Assembly: GCA_947453375.1 (NCBI GenBank)
Contig: CANGGT010000011.1
Span: forward strand, 1 to 41,258
DNA length: 41,258 nt
Reading direction: 5' to 3'
Origin: Planctomycetaceae bacterium
GTDB lineage: Bacteria > Planctomycetota > Planctomycetia > Pirellulales > UBA1268
The translations under genes and the position numbers were made by a program. The notes under the pieces are model-generated. The model was not told the origin of the DNA. It searched no databases and worked only from the letters and a program-made list of their open reading frames with translations. This document shows positions 26,908-35,718 of this stretch, one piece after another. Every line of letters starts with the position of its first letter. Within the stretch, counting starts at the first letter, position 1.

Positions 26908-27399
26908 TCAGCCTTGCCGCCGCCACAGCGAAGGCAAGCCGAACGGCGTGATCGCGACGGCGAGGAACCACAGCACCGGCCCGCCAATCGTGCCGGCATT
27001 CATCTCGATGATCCCCGGCACCACCTGCACGAACAGAAACGCCAGATCCCCGATACCGATGACCACCAACCCGATCAGATAGCCGGTCCACGACGCCCGC
27101 TTCCAGATCATCCAGGCGACGAAAAATCCGAGGACTCCGTACCCGGCGACATCGAGGCAGAAGTTGAGGATGAGATGGGCGTGGACGTTCGCCGTCATCG
27201 CATCGGTGGCGTGCTGGAAGGCATCGTGCGGGGCGTTTTGACCCCCGGTGAGCATCTTCCACAAGCCGGGGGCGGCGTTTGCGAGGTATTGATGGACCCC
27301 CTCGTACCCCACCCACACGTGCAACACACCCCACAGGGCGAAGAGCATCGCCCCGATCTTCGCCGCCCTGCCGCTGACGGTCGGATTCGTTCGCTCCAT
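26908..27399 (-). CDS. Four-helix membrane protein under predicted MarR control
   Basis: 163-residue membrane protein, family not recognised. Hydrophobic segments lie at about 12-30, 70-95, 102-122 and 130-153. Several His residues cluster in the loop and second helix (HVW, HDAFQHATD, ANVHAHL), which could bind metal or haem, but nothing else supports this. ATG 27399 has a GGAGA site 5 bases upstream; in-frame ATGs at 27411 and 27444 lack one, and 27444 lies inside the operator. The MarR-type palindrome (27433-27454) is 34 bases upstream, so the neighbouring regulator probably controls this gene. General topology recalls DoxX-like or DUF small membrane proteins that MarR proteins often regulate. 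Confidence 0.82.
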   Translation of the reverse strand: MERTNPTVSGRAAKIGAMLFALWGVLHVWVGYEGVHQYLANAAPGLWKMLTGGQNAPHDAFQHATDAMTANVHAHLILNFCLDVAGYGVLGFFVAWMIWKRASWTGYLIGLVVIGIGDLAFLFVQVVPGIIEMNAGTIGGPVLWFLAVAITPFGLPSLWRRQG

Positions 27400-27432
27400 C
27401 GTGGTCTCCATTTCACGGACAGGGCTGGGCGA

Positions 27433-27454
27433 GATAGTTGACATGTCATCTATC
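27433..27454. promoter_or_regulatory. MarR-type operator palindrome
   Basis: A 22-base near-perfect palindrome: core TGACATGTCA (27439-27448) flanked by GATAG and CTATC with one mismatched pair. This matches the common TTGACATGTCAA-like MarR operator design. It lies between the MarR stop (27522) and the membrane-protein start (27399), 34 bases before the latter, where bound repressor would block transcription. Confidence 0.72.
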
Positions 27455-27465
27455 GGCCTGGGGGC

Positions 27466-27482
27466 TCGTTCGACTCGAACGA
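27466..27482. promoter_or_regulatory. Second palindrome in the MarR intergenic gap
   Basis: TCGTTCGA, one central C, then TCGAACGA: a perfect 17-base inverted repeat 11 bases from the MarR-type palindrome. Its sequence differs from that operator. It may bind another regulator, or form a weak hairpin after the MarR gene; there is no T-run after it on the minus strand. Confidence 0.45.
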
Positions 27483-27521
27483 ATCGAACCACCCCCGTCC
27501 GCCGCCCGGACGAGCGTGCCT

Positions 27522-27995
27522 CTACGGCTGCACGCTCAGGCGCGCTTTCTCGAGGAGCCGAGAGAGTTCCACCAGTTCGGCCCGGGTGAGGTGGCCGAGG
27601 CATTCCCGGTAGAGGTCGGAGAGCGGAGCGTCGATAAGCTCGAGCACGCTCTTCGCCTTCGCCGTCAGATCGACGTAGACGACCCGGCCATCCTTCTCGC
27701 AGCGGGTCCTGGTGACGTAGCCGTCCTTTTCCAGCCGGTCGAGGAGGCCGGTCATGGCGGGGACGACCTGGATCATCCGCTTCGTGATCTCCCGGCACGG
27801 CATCGGCTTCCCCTCGCCCCGGAGGATGCGGAGCACGTTGTGCTGCGACCCGGTGAGGCCGAACTCCCGGAAGAGCTTGCCAAAGCGGTTCTGGAAGCGG
27901 TCGCTCGTGCGGGCGATGTTGAGCATCGCCTCCTTCTCGGGCGACTCAAACGGCCGCTTCTTGCCGAGTTCAGTTTGGAGCGACTTTTTGGCCAT
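27522..27995 (-). CDS. MarR-family transcriptional regulator
   Basis: 157-residue winged-helix regulator. Helices before the domain include IARTSDRFQNRF; the recognition region is CREITKRMIQVVPAMTGLLDRLEKDGYVTRTR. The wing is CEKDGRVVYVDLTAKA, with the DxR wing motif typical of MarR. The last helix gives the dimer interface. Such proteins repress their own or a neighbouring gene and release DNA on binding a phenolic or oxidant ligand. The gene is just upstream of the membrane-protein gene, with a MarR-type palindrome in the gap, which fits local repression. No palindrome of that kind is seen before the MarR gene itself. A long Lys-rich N-terminus (MAKKSLQTELGKKRPF) is unusual. Confidence 0.9.
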   Translation of the reverse strand: MAKKSLQTELGKKRPFESPEKEAMLNIARTSDRFQNRFGKLFREFGLTGSQHNVLRILRGEGKPMPCREITKRMIQVVPAMTGLLDRLEKDGYVTRTRCEKDGRVVYVDLTAKAKSVLELIDAPLSDLYRECLGHLTRAELVELSRLLEKARLSVQP

Positions 27996-28176
27996 GCCAG
28001 CACGCTAGCCGATCGGCGGGCTCCGTCGGAAGTTCGAATCCTCTTGTCGCCTCTCGTCGCCGAACGTGTTCGCTTTGGAGCGGTGGCGCGAAAAGTGGCG
28101 TGTCGGACGCCGGCAGGGGGTGGCACGCAGAGGAGGCGAAGAAAACGCCCAGCCTCACACCCCCCAGAAACGCCGA

Positions 28177-28206
28177 GAGGCAGAAGGTTTTCAAACCTCC
28201 TGCCTC
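28177..28206. other. Long imperfect hairpin downstream of tRNA-Asn
   Basis: GAGGCAG (28177-28183) pairs with CTGCCTC (28200-28206), and AGGTTT (28185-28190) with AAACCT (28193-28198), with a single mismatch between the two stems. It is 31 bases past the tRNA on the minus strand. A terminator or processing structure is possible; no clear T-run follows. Confidence 0.45.
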
Positions 28207-28210
28207 ATCG

Positions 28211-28233
28211 AGCCACTCGTGACATGAGTGGCT
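28211..28233 (-). other. Hairpin immediately after tRNA-Asn
   Basis: Perfect 8-bp stem AGCCACTC/GAGTGGCT with a 7-nt loop, beginning 4 bases after the tRNA 3' end on the minus strand. It may mark the 3' processing or termination region of the tRNA transcript. Confidence 0.4.
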
Positions 28234-28236
28234 TAG

Positions 28237-28308
28237 CTCCCCGAGTAGGATTCGAACCTACAACCTACCGGTTAACAGCCGGCCGCTCTACCGTTGAGCT
28301 ATCGGGGA
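28237..28308 (-). tRNA. tRNA-Asn(GUU)
   Basis: 72-base cloverleaf on the minus strand. Acceptor arms are TCCCCGA/TCGGGGA, the D-stem is GCTC/GAGC, and the anticodon stem GCCGG/CCGGT carries the loop CTGTTAA (anticodon GTT). The T-arm is GTAGG-TTCGAAT-CCTAC and the discriminator is G. The 3' CCA is not encoded (CTA follows), so it must be added enzymatically. Confidence 0.96.
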
Positions 28309-28383
28309 ATGCGTCGAACCGTGGGCTCCCGCCGGCGACGGTTCACCGGGCGAGTCTTGAAGAATACCCGATGAATCGGGGGG

Positions 28384-28406
28384 AAAAAAGCCCGTGCAGA
28401 CGGGCT
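28384..28406 (-). terminator. Terminator of the partner-switch operon
   Basis: On the minus strand a 7-bp stem AGCCCGT/ACGGGCT with a 4-nt loop (28389-28406) is followed by a run of T (complement of A at 28384-28389). It is about 50 bases after the kinase-gene stop and reads in the right direction. Confidence 0.75.
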
Positions 28407-28456
28407 GGCAGAGAGGGGGAAAAAGGATCGAATCGGACTGGGATCAGGAAGCCCCA

Positions 28457-28912
28457 TTAGCCCTTCCGCTTCTCCATCAACACCCGATTCCCCTTCTCGT
28501 TGTATTCGATCCGGGTCATGAACGTCCGCATCAGCATCACTCCCCGGCCACTGGGGACCTCGAGACGCTCATCGGACGTGCAGTCGGGAACCTGAGCGGG
28601 GTCAAACCCGGCCCCCTCGTCGGTGATCTCCACCCGCACGAGCTCGGGCGACACCAAGCATTCAACATAGACCTGCTTGTGCGGGTCGAGTTTGTTGCCA
28701 TGGACGATCGCGTTGACGATCGCCTCTTCGGCCGCCAGATGGATGCTGAAGACGTCCGCCGATTCCCAGCCATGGACCCCGAGTTGCTCGAGGAGCCCCT
28801 CGGTCACGATCCGGCTCGCCCCACGCTCGCTGGGGAGGTGAACGGCAAGCCGCCAAGCACCGACGTCGTCCGGTGAGGGATTCGCGGCGTGGACGGAAGA
28901 GTCGTGTGCCAT
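28457..28912 (-). CDS. RsbW/SpoIIAB-like anti-sigma regulatory kinase (HATPase)
   Basis: 151-residue GHKL ATPase. The N-box is EEAIVNAIVHGN, in the segment SIHLAAEEAIVNAIVHGNKLD. The G1 box is DEGAGFDP and the G2 box is SGRGVMLMRTF, all in normal order. Proteins of this type bind a sigma factor or other partner and phosphorylate a STAS-domain antagonist, releasing the partner when the antagonist is unphosphorylated. The likely antagonist is encoded just upstream on the same strand (83-base gap). No sigma-factor or PP2C phosphatase gene is in the window, so the controlled partner is unknown. A terminator follows at 28384-28406. Confidence 0.88.
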   Translation of the reverse strand: MAHDSSVHAANPSPDDVGAWRLAVHLPSERGASRIVTEGLLEQLGVHGWESADVFSIHLAAEEAIVNAIVHGNKLDPHKQVYVECLVSPELVRVEITDEGAGFDPAQVPDCTSDERLEVPSGRGVMLMRTFMTRIEYNEKGNRVLMEKRKG

Positions 28913-28995
28913 CTGGTCGATCCAACCTGACGCCGATCAGCCGAAAAAATGCCCAGAACCGAGCGATCCCGACGAGAAGGGATGCCGAAAACGCT

Positions 28996-29349
28996 TTAGA
29001 ACGCCGAAAGCGCCTCCGCCTCCGCGTCGTGGATGTCGAAGACCTTGTTCAGTTTCGTGACCTGAAAAACATCATAGATCTCACGCCGGATGTTGCTCAT
29101 CTTCAGCCGGCCTTTGTGCGACTTCACCTTCCGGTCGAGCGTGATCAGCTTGCCGAGCGCCGCACTGGAAAGGAACTCGACACCGTCAAAGTTGAGAAGG
29201 ATGCTTTTGCGGTTGTCGAGGTCGACGAGGCTGAAAAGCTCCGTGCCAAACTGGATGATCTTGGCCTCGTCGAGGATCTTGCGGTCGTTGAACCGGACGA
29301 CCGTTACGTCGCCGACCTTCGACACGTCGATCCTTTGATGCGTCGGCAT
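28996..29349 (-). CDS. STAS-domain anti-sigma factor antagonist (RsbV/SpoIIAA-like)
   Basis: 117-residue single STAS domain. The conserved loop is GVEFLSSAALGKLI; alignment by eye with SpoIIAA puts the phospho-acceptor at Ser62. It is expected to be phosphorylated by the neighbouring HATPase and, when unphosphorylated, to bind that kinase and free its partner. Gene order (antagonist, then kinase) on the minus strand is a usual partner-switch layout. The operon is divergent from groES-groEL, with 572 bases between the starts, so a stress connection is suggested but not shown. Confidence 0.88.
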   Translation of the reverse strand: MPTHQRIDVSKVGDVTVVRFNDRKILDEAKIIQFGTELFSLVDLDNRKSILLNFDGVEFLSSAALGKLITLDRKVKSHKGRLKMSNIRREIYDVFQVTKLNKVFDIHDAEAEALSAF

Positions 29350-29921
29350 GCAGACGAAACCCTCGCTAGGGCCTGGAATCGGGGGGACGAATCCCGCCGC
29401 GATACCCGGCTGCTGACTGGAAACCTCAAAATCTCAACGATCGATGCGAAACCGATCGACTCGAGAGAGCCTAGCCTTTCGGAAGCCGGTTTGCCATCGC
29501 TCCGCCCAACCCTCGACCGGGCTCTGCAGACCGGAAAAAGACCGCAGCTCCGGAGAGCTCCTCGGCAGCCACAAACCCCCGCCCTCGTTGCGGACCGCTG
29601 CCAAAGTGGCAGCGAGGGGGCGACCGGGAAACGGGATCGGGATCGCGATGAAAAGAGCCAAAAAAAGGGCTTCCGAATCGTGCTCGTCCCAATGCCTCTC
29701 GTTTGGCGCGCCGATTGCTTGCAGGTAGGGTCGCGGGTTTCACGGATGTCCCGGTCGGCAGTCCCGACCGGTCCTCGAGCCTGGAAGCCCCCCTCACGGG
29801 GAGTTCCCGGCCGCGGCCGCCCCTGACGGGTGTTTCTAGCCAGATGTGGTGAGCCCCGGGGGCCCACACCGAACCGAAATCCGCTCTTTCCGATACCCCC
29901 TCACCCACGAGGATCCCGACG
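29350..29921. other. Divergent intergenic region between the STAS gene and groES
   Basis: 572 bases without a supported gene. It holds two clear hairpins and a weaker one. CGCTGCCA/TGGCAGCG lies at 29596-29603/29607-29614, and overlaps a longer CCTCGTTGC/GCAGCGAGG pairing with one G-T pair. CCGGTCGG/CCGACCGG lies at 29751-29758/29764-29771, loop CAGTC. An imperfect TGTGG...CCACA structure lies at 29845-29868. I see no CIRCE (TTAGCACTC-N9-GAGTGCTAA) and no clear heat-shock sigma promoter. Confidence 0.6.
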
Positions 29922-31950
<2,029 letters not shown>

Positions 31951-31990
31951 TCGCAGCGTGGTGCCGCGGGGCACCGGCCCGGTCACGATT

Positions 31991-32034
31991 CAAAAAAAGC
32001 CGGGGCGTCCGTCATGGACGCCCCGGTTTTTTTG
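31991..32034. terminator. Bidirectional terminator between groEL and the methyltransferase gene
   Basis: An 11-bp perfect stem CCGGGGCGTCC/GGACGCCCCGG (32000-32010/32016-32026) closes the 5-nt loop GTCAT. Seven A precede it (31992-31998) and seven T follow (32027-32033), so it can end transcription from both sides: groEL on plus and the glycan cassette (stop 32063) on minus. Confidence 0.92.
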
Positions 32035-32062
32035 GCTTCCGAAGTTGGCCAGAGGACGCGGC

Positions 32063-32995
32063 TCAACGCAACCCGAACTGCCGGGCCAGCCGCGATGTTT
32101 CCCGCTGAACCTTCGGCATCAGGGCCAACGGCTGCTGGGTCGACACGATGTGCTCAGGTCGGTCATCCGAGCGTTTTTCGAGGATGGCGAGGAACTCGTT
32201 GTCAGGCGCCCCGGGATAGCCCGTGAACGGCCCGATGATGTCGCAGTCGAGGAGGCCGATCGCGCGGAGCCTGCCGAAGATCTCCGTGAACGATTCCGGC
32301 GTCCACGTCGTGCAATGGACGTCCAGGTAGTACTGATCGTTCCAGACCATCTTCGCGAAGTGGAGCCCCTCGGCGTCGGAGTAGTGACGCGGCGCCGATG
32401 AGAACGGCGGCATCTTCCCCTCGATGACCGGCTCCCCCTGATGGAAGAACGACTGGGTGATGAAGTCCATCACCTGCGAGGGAGTCGGCCGCGTCGGCTT
32501 CTCGATCGACCAGCCGACAACCTGTCCGAAGGTGGTGTTCTGACGGTAGTAGTCCATCGTCCTGGTCCGCATCGGAAGCACGATCGCCACCCTGCCCCCC
32601 ACCTCGACGCACTCGAGGATCTCATGGAGCCACCCGAGCGGGTTGGGAACGTGTTCCATGACATGGGATGCCACGGCATAGGCGAAACGGCGGCCAGCGA
32701 CACACTCGGACAGCCGCTTCCCGGGCACCCACACCGCGTCGATCCAGGGCACGTTCTGCCCGACGGAGCCGGGGTTGTCCGCCGCCTTCCGCTGGATCTC
32801 GTCGTTGTCGATGTAGTCGACGTAGAACACGTCGTGCTTCGGCCGTTCGACCATCGCGTTGAAGTAGGGTGCGACCTCCAGGCCGCATCGATCCGCCGGG
32901 AGGTGGCTCACGACGAACGCCCGACGGGCCGCGGGGCCGCTCATCGGCGTCTCGGCTACGAGAGAGGGGGAAGCGGCGGTCGCAGTGGCTGTCAT
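32063..32995 (-). CDS. SAM-dependent methyltransferase of a glycan cassette
   Basis: 310-residue class I methyltransferase. The SAM-binding start is recognisable in variant form (CGLEVAPYFNAMV with FYVDYIDN after it), and HVMEHVPNPLGWLHEILECVEVGGRVAIVLP matches the usual motif IV-VI region. Similar proteins occur in surface-polysaccharide clusters, where they probably methylate a sugar or a lipid carrier end. ATG 32995 is 36 codons into a longer ORF whose extra part overlaps the epimerase gene. An AGGA site lies 10 bases upstream. It is the last gene of the minus-strand set GT4-epimerase-methyltransferase, and the terminator at 31991-32034 ends the unit. Confidence 0.85.
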   Translation of the reverse strand: MTATATAASPSLVAETPMSGPAARRAFVVSHLPADRCGLEVAPYFNAMVERPKHDVFYVDYIDNDEIQRKAADNPGSVGQNVPWIDAVWVPGKRLSECVAGRRFAYAVASHVMEHVPNPLGWLHEILECVEVGGRVAIVLPMRTRTMDYYRQNTTFGQVVGWSIEKPTRPTPSQVMDFITQSFFHQGEPVIEGKMPPFSSAPRHYSDAEGLHFAKMVWNDQYYLDVHCTTWTPESFTEIFGRLRAIGLLDCDIIGPFTGYPGAPDNEFLAILEKRSDDRPEHIVSTQQPLALMPKVQRETSRLARQFGLR

Positions 32996-33039
32996 CGGTG
33001 CACGATCCTGGGGGTGGGTGAGACGTGGCCGTGCCTTGC

Positions 33040-34026
33040 TCAGGCGGCTTTGGTATCCGGCATCGAAGGAAGGCTGTGGGCGCGTCGCTCGTCCTCGAGC
33101 CACGCGGTGACTCGACCCGTCGTGCGGAGCCAGTCGACGGTACGGGCAAGGCCATCGGCGAGCGACGTCGCCGCCCGGTAGCCCACCTTCTCGGCCGCTC
33201 GCTCCACCGACATGACGCGGCGGGTGTACCCGACCGGCTTGTCGGCGAGGAACCGTGGGCGGAGACCGGGGCCGGCCGCGCGGGCCACCGCTTCGGCGAT
33301 CTCGCCGATCGAAGTTTCGCGGCCGGAGCCGAGATTGAAGGACTCCCCGGCGAACGGGGAGACGTCGAGAGCGATCGTGGCGATCCCCTCCGCGACGTCG
33401 CCGACGTAGACGAAGTCGCGGGTCGCCGATCCGTCCCCCCAGACCTCGAAGGTCGTTTGGCCACGCTCGACGGCGAGGAGCGCCTTGCGAACGAGCGCCG
33501 CCACGACATGCCCGCGGTCGGTGTCGAAGGTGTCGCCGGGGCCGTAGAGATTCGAGGGGATGACCGTGACCGTGTCGCGCCCAGCCATCCCGCAGATCGC
33601 ATCGGCGGCGATCGACGAGGCGAGCTTGGCGTAGCCGTAGCTCCCCGTGTCGCCCGAGGGCACACCCTCGAACAGCGCCGCTTCCCGGAGGGGGAGCGTG
33701 GCCGAGCCGGAATACGCACAGGGGGTGCCGGCGAGGACGACGCGCTGAGCCCGGCCGCGGCAGGCGGCGCGGATGACGTTGAGACCGAGCTGGAAATTGT
33801 CGTGGAACGCCCGCCCCGCGCAGCTCCGCAGATAGCCGACGCCACCGACATCCGCGGCCAGATGGATGATGGTGTCGGCATCGGCGAGGAGCCGCTCGGC
33901 CACCTCAGGATCGCGGAGGTCGCCGTCGCGGCGTCCGAGCGCCTTCACCTCGACACCGCGCTTCCGGAGGCTCGTGACGACATGTGACCCGAGGAACCCC
34001 CGGGCGCCGGTGACGTGGATCTGCAT
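33040..34026 (-). CDS. NAD(P)-dependent nucleotide-sugar epimerase/dehydratase (extended SDR)
   Basis: 328 residues with the extended-SDR fold. Cofactor motif TGARGFLGSH is at 6-15 (GxxGxxG), and the catalytic YxxxK is Tyr130-Lys134 (YGYAK). Other landmarks are HLAADVGG, GTPCAYSG in place of the usual Ser/Thr loop, and YGPGDTFD. The pattern is closest to GDP-L-fucose synthase and related NDP-sugar reductase/epimerases, but the exact reaction is not certain. It follows the GT4 gene by 29 bases on the minus strand and precedes the methyltransferase gene by 44 bases. A role in making the activated sugar for the neighbouring glycosyltransferase is inferred. Confidence 0.88.
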   Translation of the reverse strand: MQIHVTGARGFLGSHVVTSLRKRGVEVKALGRRDGDLRDPEVAERLLADADTIIHLAADVGGVGYLRSCAGRAFHDNFQLGLNVIRAACRGRAQRVVLAGTPCAYSGSATLPLREAALFEGVPSGDTGSYGYAKLASSIAADAICGMAGRDTVTVIPSNLYGPGDTFDTDRGHVVAALVRKALLAVERGQTTFEVWGDGSATRDFVYVGDVAEGIATIALDVSPFAGESFNLGSGRETSIGEIAEAVARAAGPGLRPRFLADKPVGYTRRVMSVERAAEKVGYRAATSLADGLARTVDWLRTTGRVTAWLEDERRAHSLPSMPDTKAA

Positions 34027-34055
34027 CGCATCCCCCTCTGGAGTCTTCCGAAGTT

Positions 34056-35336
34056 TCAGGCCGCCCGAGCGGCTCCGGTGAGCACCGAGCGGTAGACCCG
34101 CTCGTAGGCCGCCTGCGTCATGTCGAGGGAATAGGACGCCCGGGCGGCATCACGGTGGCTCTGCGCGTCGGGGTGGAACTTCTCCTCGGCCCGGACACAT
34201 TCCTTGATCGTCTTGGCGAAGGCCTCGGCGTCGCCGACATCGATGGCGATGCTCGAGAACGCCGTCTGCTTCTCCATCCGGTAGACGAACATCGACTTCG
34301 CCCGCGACGTGATCACCGGCCGGTCATAGGAGAGGGCGTCGGCGAGCACCGCCGACCCCGACTGCCCGACCTCGTCGTACGGCAGGACGAACACATCCGC
34401 CTGCGAGAGGACGGCCCCTTGTTCGGCCGGGTCGCCGAGGAAACCGGTGAAAATGATCCGCGACTGGAGCCCCCAGACGTCGGCCTGCTGGATGAGATCC
34501 ATCCAGTAGTCGTTGCCGGTCTTGTCCTTGGGGTGGATGCCGCCGGCGACGACGAGCTTGAACGACTCTGGCAGGTGCCTGAAAGCGCTGAGGAGGTGGC
34601 CGTGCCCCTTGTAGCGGCTCACGAAGCCCGGCATCATCACCCACGTATCCCGCGGATGCTTCACGAACGACGGGGTGACGTGCGCGCTGTCCACCCGCTC
34701 GATCGGGATCGGCACCACGGTCACCCGTTTTTTAAGCTTCGGGAAGGTCTCCACGAAGTATTTGTGGGTGTCCTTGCTGTGGAGGACGATCGCGTCGGCA
34801 CGGTGGAGCGCGGCGCTGATGTGCCGGTTGCGGAGCCGGTGAAAGACCCCCTCGACGAACTGCGACGTCGGCCGGTTGCGTTGGTTGCGCGTCATGCTCT
34901 TGAGCCACGTGTGGAGGCTCACCACCAACGGCTTGTCGAGCCGGCGGCAGACGTCGGCAAACCGCTGGTTCGACGGGCCGATCCGGCGGGCAAAGAAGCA
35001 GAACTCGTGCTGGATGTGGACGAGATCGGCCCGGGAGCGATTCACACGGCCGATGAGATCGGTGAAGTAGCGGTTCATCTCGCCGGCCGAGATCCGCCGA
35101 TCGCCGTCGATGAAGTTCTGCATGTCGAAGGGGAGGACATCGGCAAACCGCTCGAGACCGACCGCGAGCCGTTTCGCGTACTCGGCATTCCCGCACTGCT
35201 GATCCCACGGGGTCATCAGGGCGACGGCCAACCGCGGCGACCGGGGGCGCGCAGGAAGCGTCTCGGGCGCCGCCGCCGCCGGGGCGCGGCGATTCGTCGC
35301 ATCCGCATCGATCAGGGCCGTGTCGCCGTCTGCCAT
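34056..35336 (-). CDS. GT4-family glycosyltransferase
   Basis: 426-residue GT-B glycosyltransferase. The N-terminal acceptor half includes CGNAEYAKRLAVGLERF and IQHEFCFFARR. The C-terminal nucleotide-sugar half has the glycosyltransferase-1 pattern: GFVSRYKGHGHLLSAF, IIFTGFLGDP and VFVLPYDEVGQSGSAVLADALSYDRPVI. It transfers a sugar from an NDP donor to a growing glycan, probably at the inner-membrane face. Start ATG 35336 has GGAGGAAGGGAG upstream; the ORF extends to 35774 over the intergenic region without support. First gene of the minus-strand cassette; the feo unit ends about 145 bases upstream. Confidence 0.9.
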   Translation of the reverse strand: MADGDTALIDADATNRRAPAAAAPETLPARPRSPRLAVALMTPWDQQCGNAEYAKRLAVGLERFADVLPFDMQNFIDGDRRISAGEMNRYFTDLIGRVNRSRADLVHIQHEFCFFARRIGPSNQRFADVCRRLDKPLVVSLHTWLKSMTRNQRNRPTSQFVEGVFHRLRNRHISAALHRADAIVLHSKDTHKYFVETFPKLKKRVTVVPIPIERVDSAHVTPSFVKHPRDTWVMMPGFVSRYKGHGHLLSAFRHLPESFKLVVAGGIHPKDKTGNDYWMDLIQQADVWGLQSRIIFTGFLGDPAEQGAVLSQADVFVLPYDEVGQSGSAVLADALSYDRPVITSRAKSMFVYRMEKQTAFSSIAIDVGDAEAFAKTIKECVRAEEKFHPDAQSHRDAARASYSLDMTQAAYERVYRSVLTGAARAA

Positions 35337-35479
35337 GGGCTCTCCCTTCCTCCGATTCGTCCCCCCGAAGCCTGCGGCAAGCGGGCGCTCGGGCGCGACC
35401 GGCCCGGAAACCGACGGGGCGGGGCTGGGGAAACAGGGCGGGAGGGTAGCAAGTGGCCCAGGTCCCCCAAAGGGCAGTT

Positions 35480-35710
35480 TCAGCCCCTGTGGAGCCGATG
35501 GCCGGGAGTTCCGGCGCAGCTGGGGGATTCGCGGCGTCCAGGCGGGGGCGCGATCCCCTCCAGCGGCACGAAGCCGTCGTACCCCGCTGGGATCCCCGGC
35601 GGAGGGGCACACGACGGGGCGAGGACTCGGCCGACGAGCGATCGCACCATCCAGACGGCCGCTGCGACGGCCACCACGATCGCAATTCCATCCTGAAGGA
35701 GCGTGGGCAC
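35480..35710 (-). CDS. Small membrane protein downstream of feoB
   Basis: 76 residues from GTG 35710, 8 bases after the feoB stop, with an AGGTGT ribosome site that overlaps the feoB end. Residues 8-26 form one hydrophobic helix (GIAIVVAVAAAVWMVRSLV). The tail is Pro/Gly-rich with Cys34 and Cys65. Position and layout resemble the small FeoB-associated membrane proteins found after feoB in other bacteria, whose role in Fe(II) uptake is unclear; true homology cannot be settled by eye because the Cys pattern is only partial. The stop is at 35480. Confidence 0.62.
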   Translation of the reverse strand: MPTLLQDGIAIVVAVAAAVWMVRSLVGRVLAPSCAPPPGIPAGYDGFVPLEGIAPPPGRRESPSCAGTPGHRLHRG

Positions 35711-35718
35711 AGGACACC

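Noticed and set aside
28008-28017. GCCGATCGGC palindrome before the MarR gene
   Set aside because: Ten bases, unlike the MarR-type site, and common in GC-rich DNA.
29700-29921. Possible CIRCE or heat-shock promoter before groES
   Set aside because: I looked for the CIRCE repeat and sigma32-type boxes and saw neither; only a poor TTGCTT-N17-TTTCAC pair near 29715.
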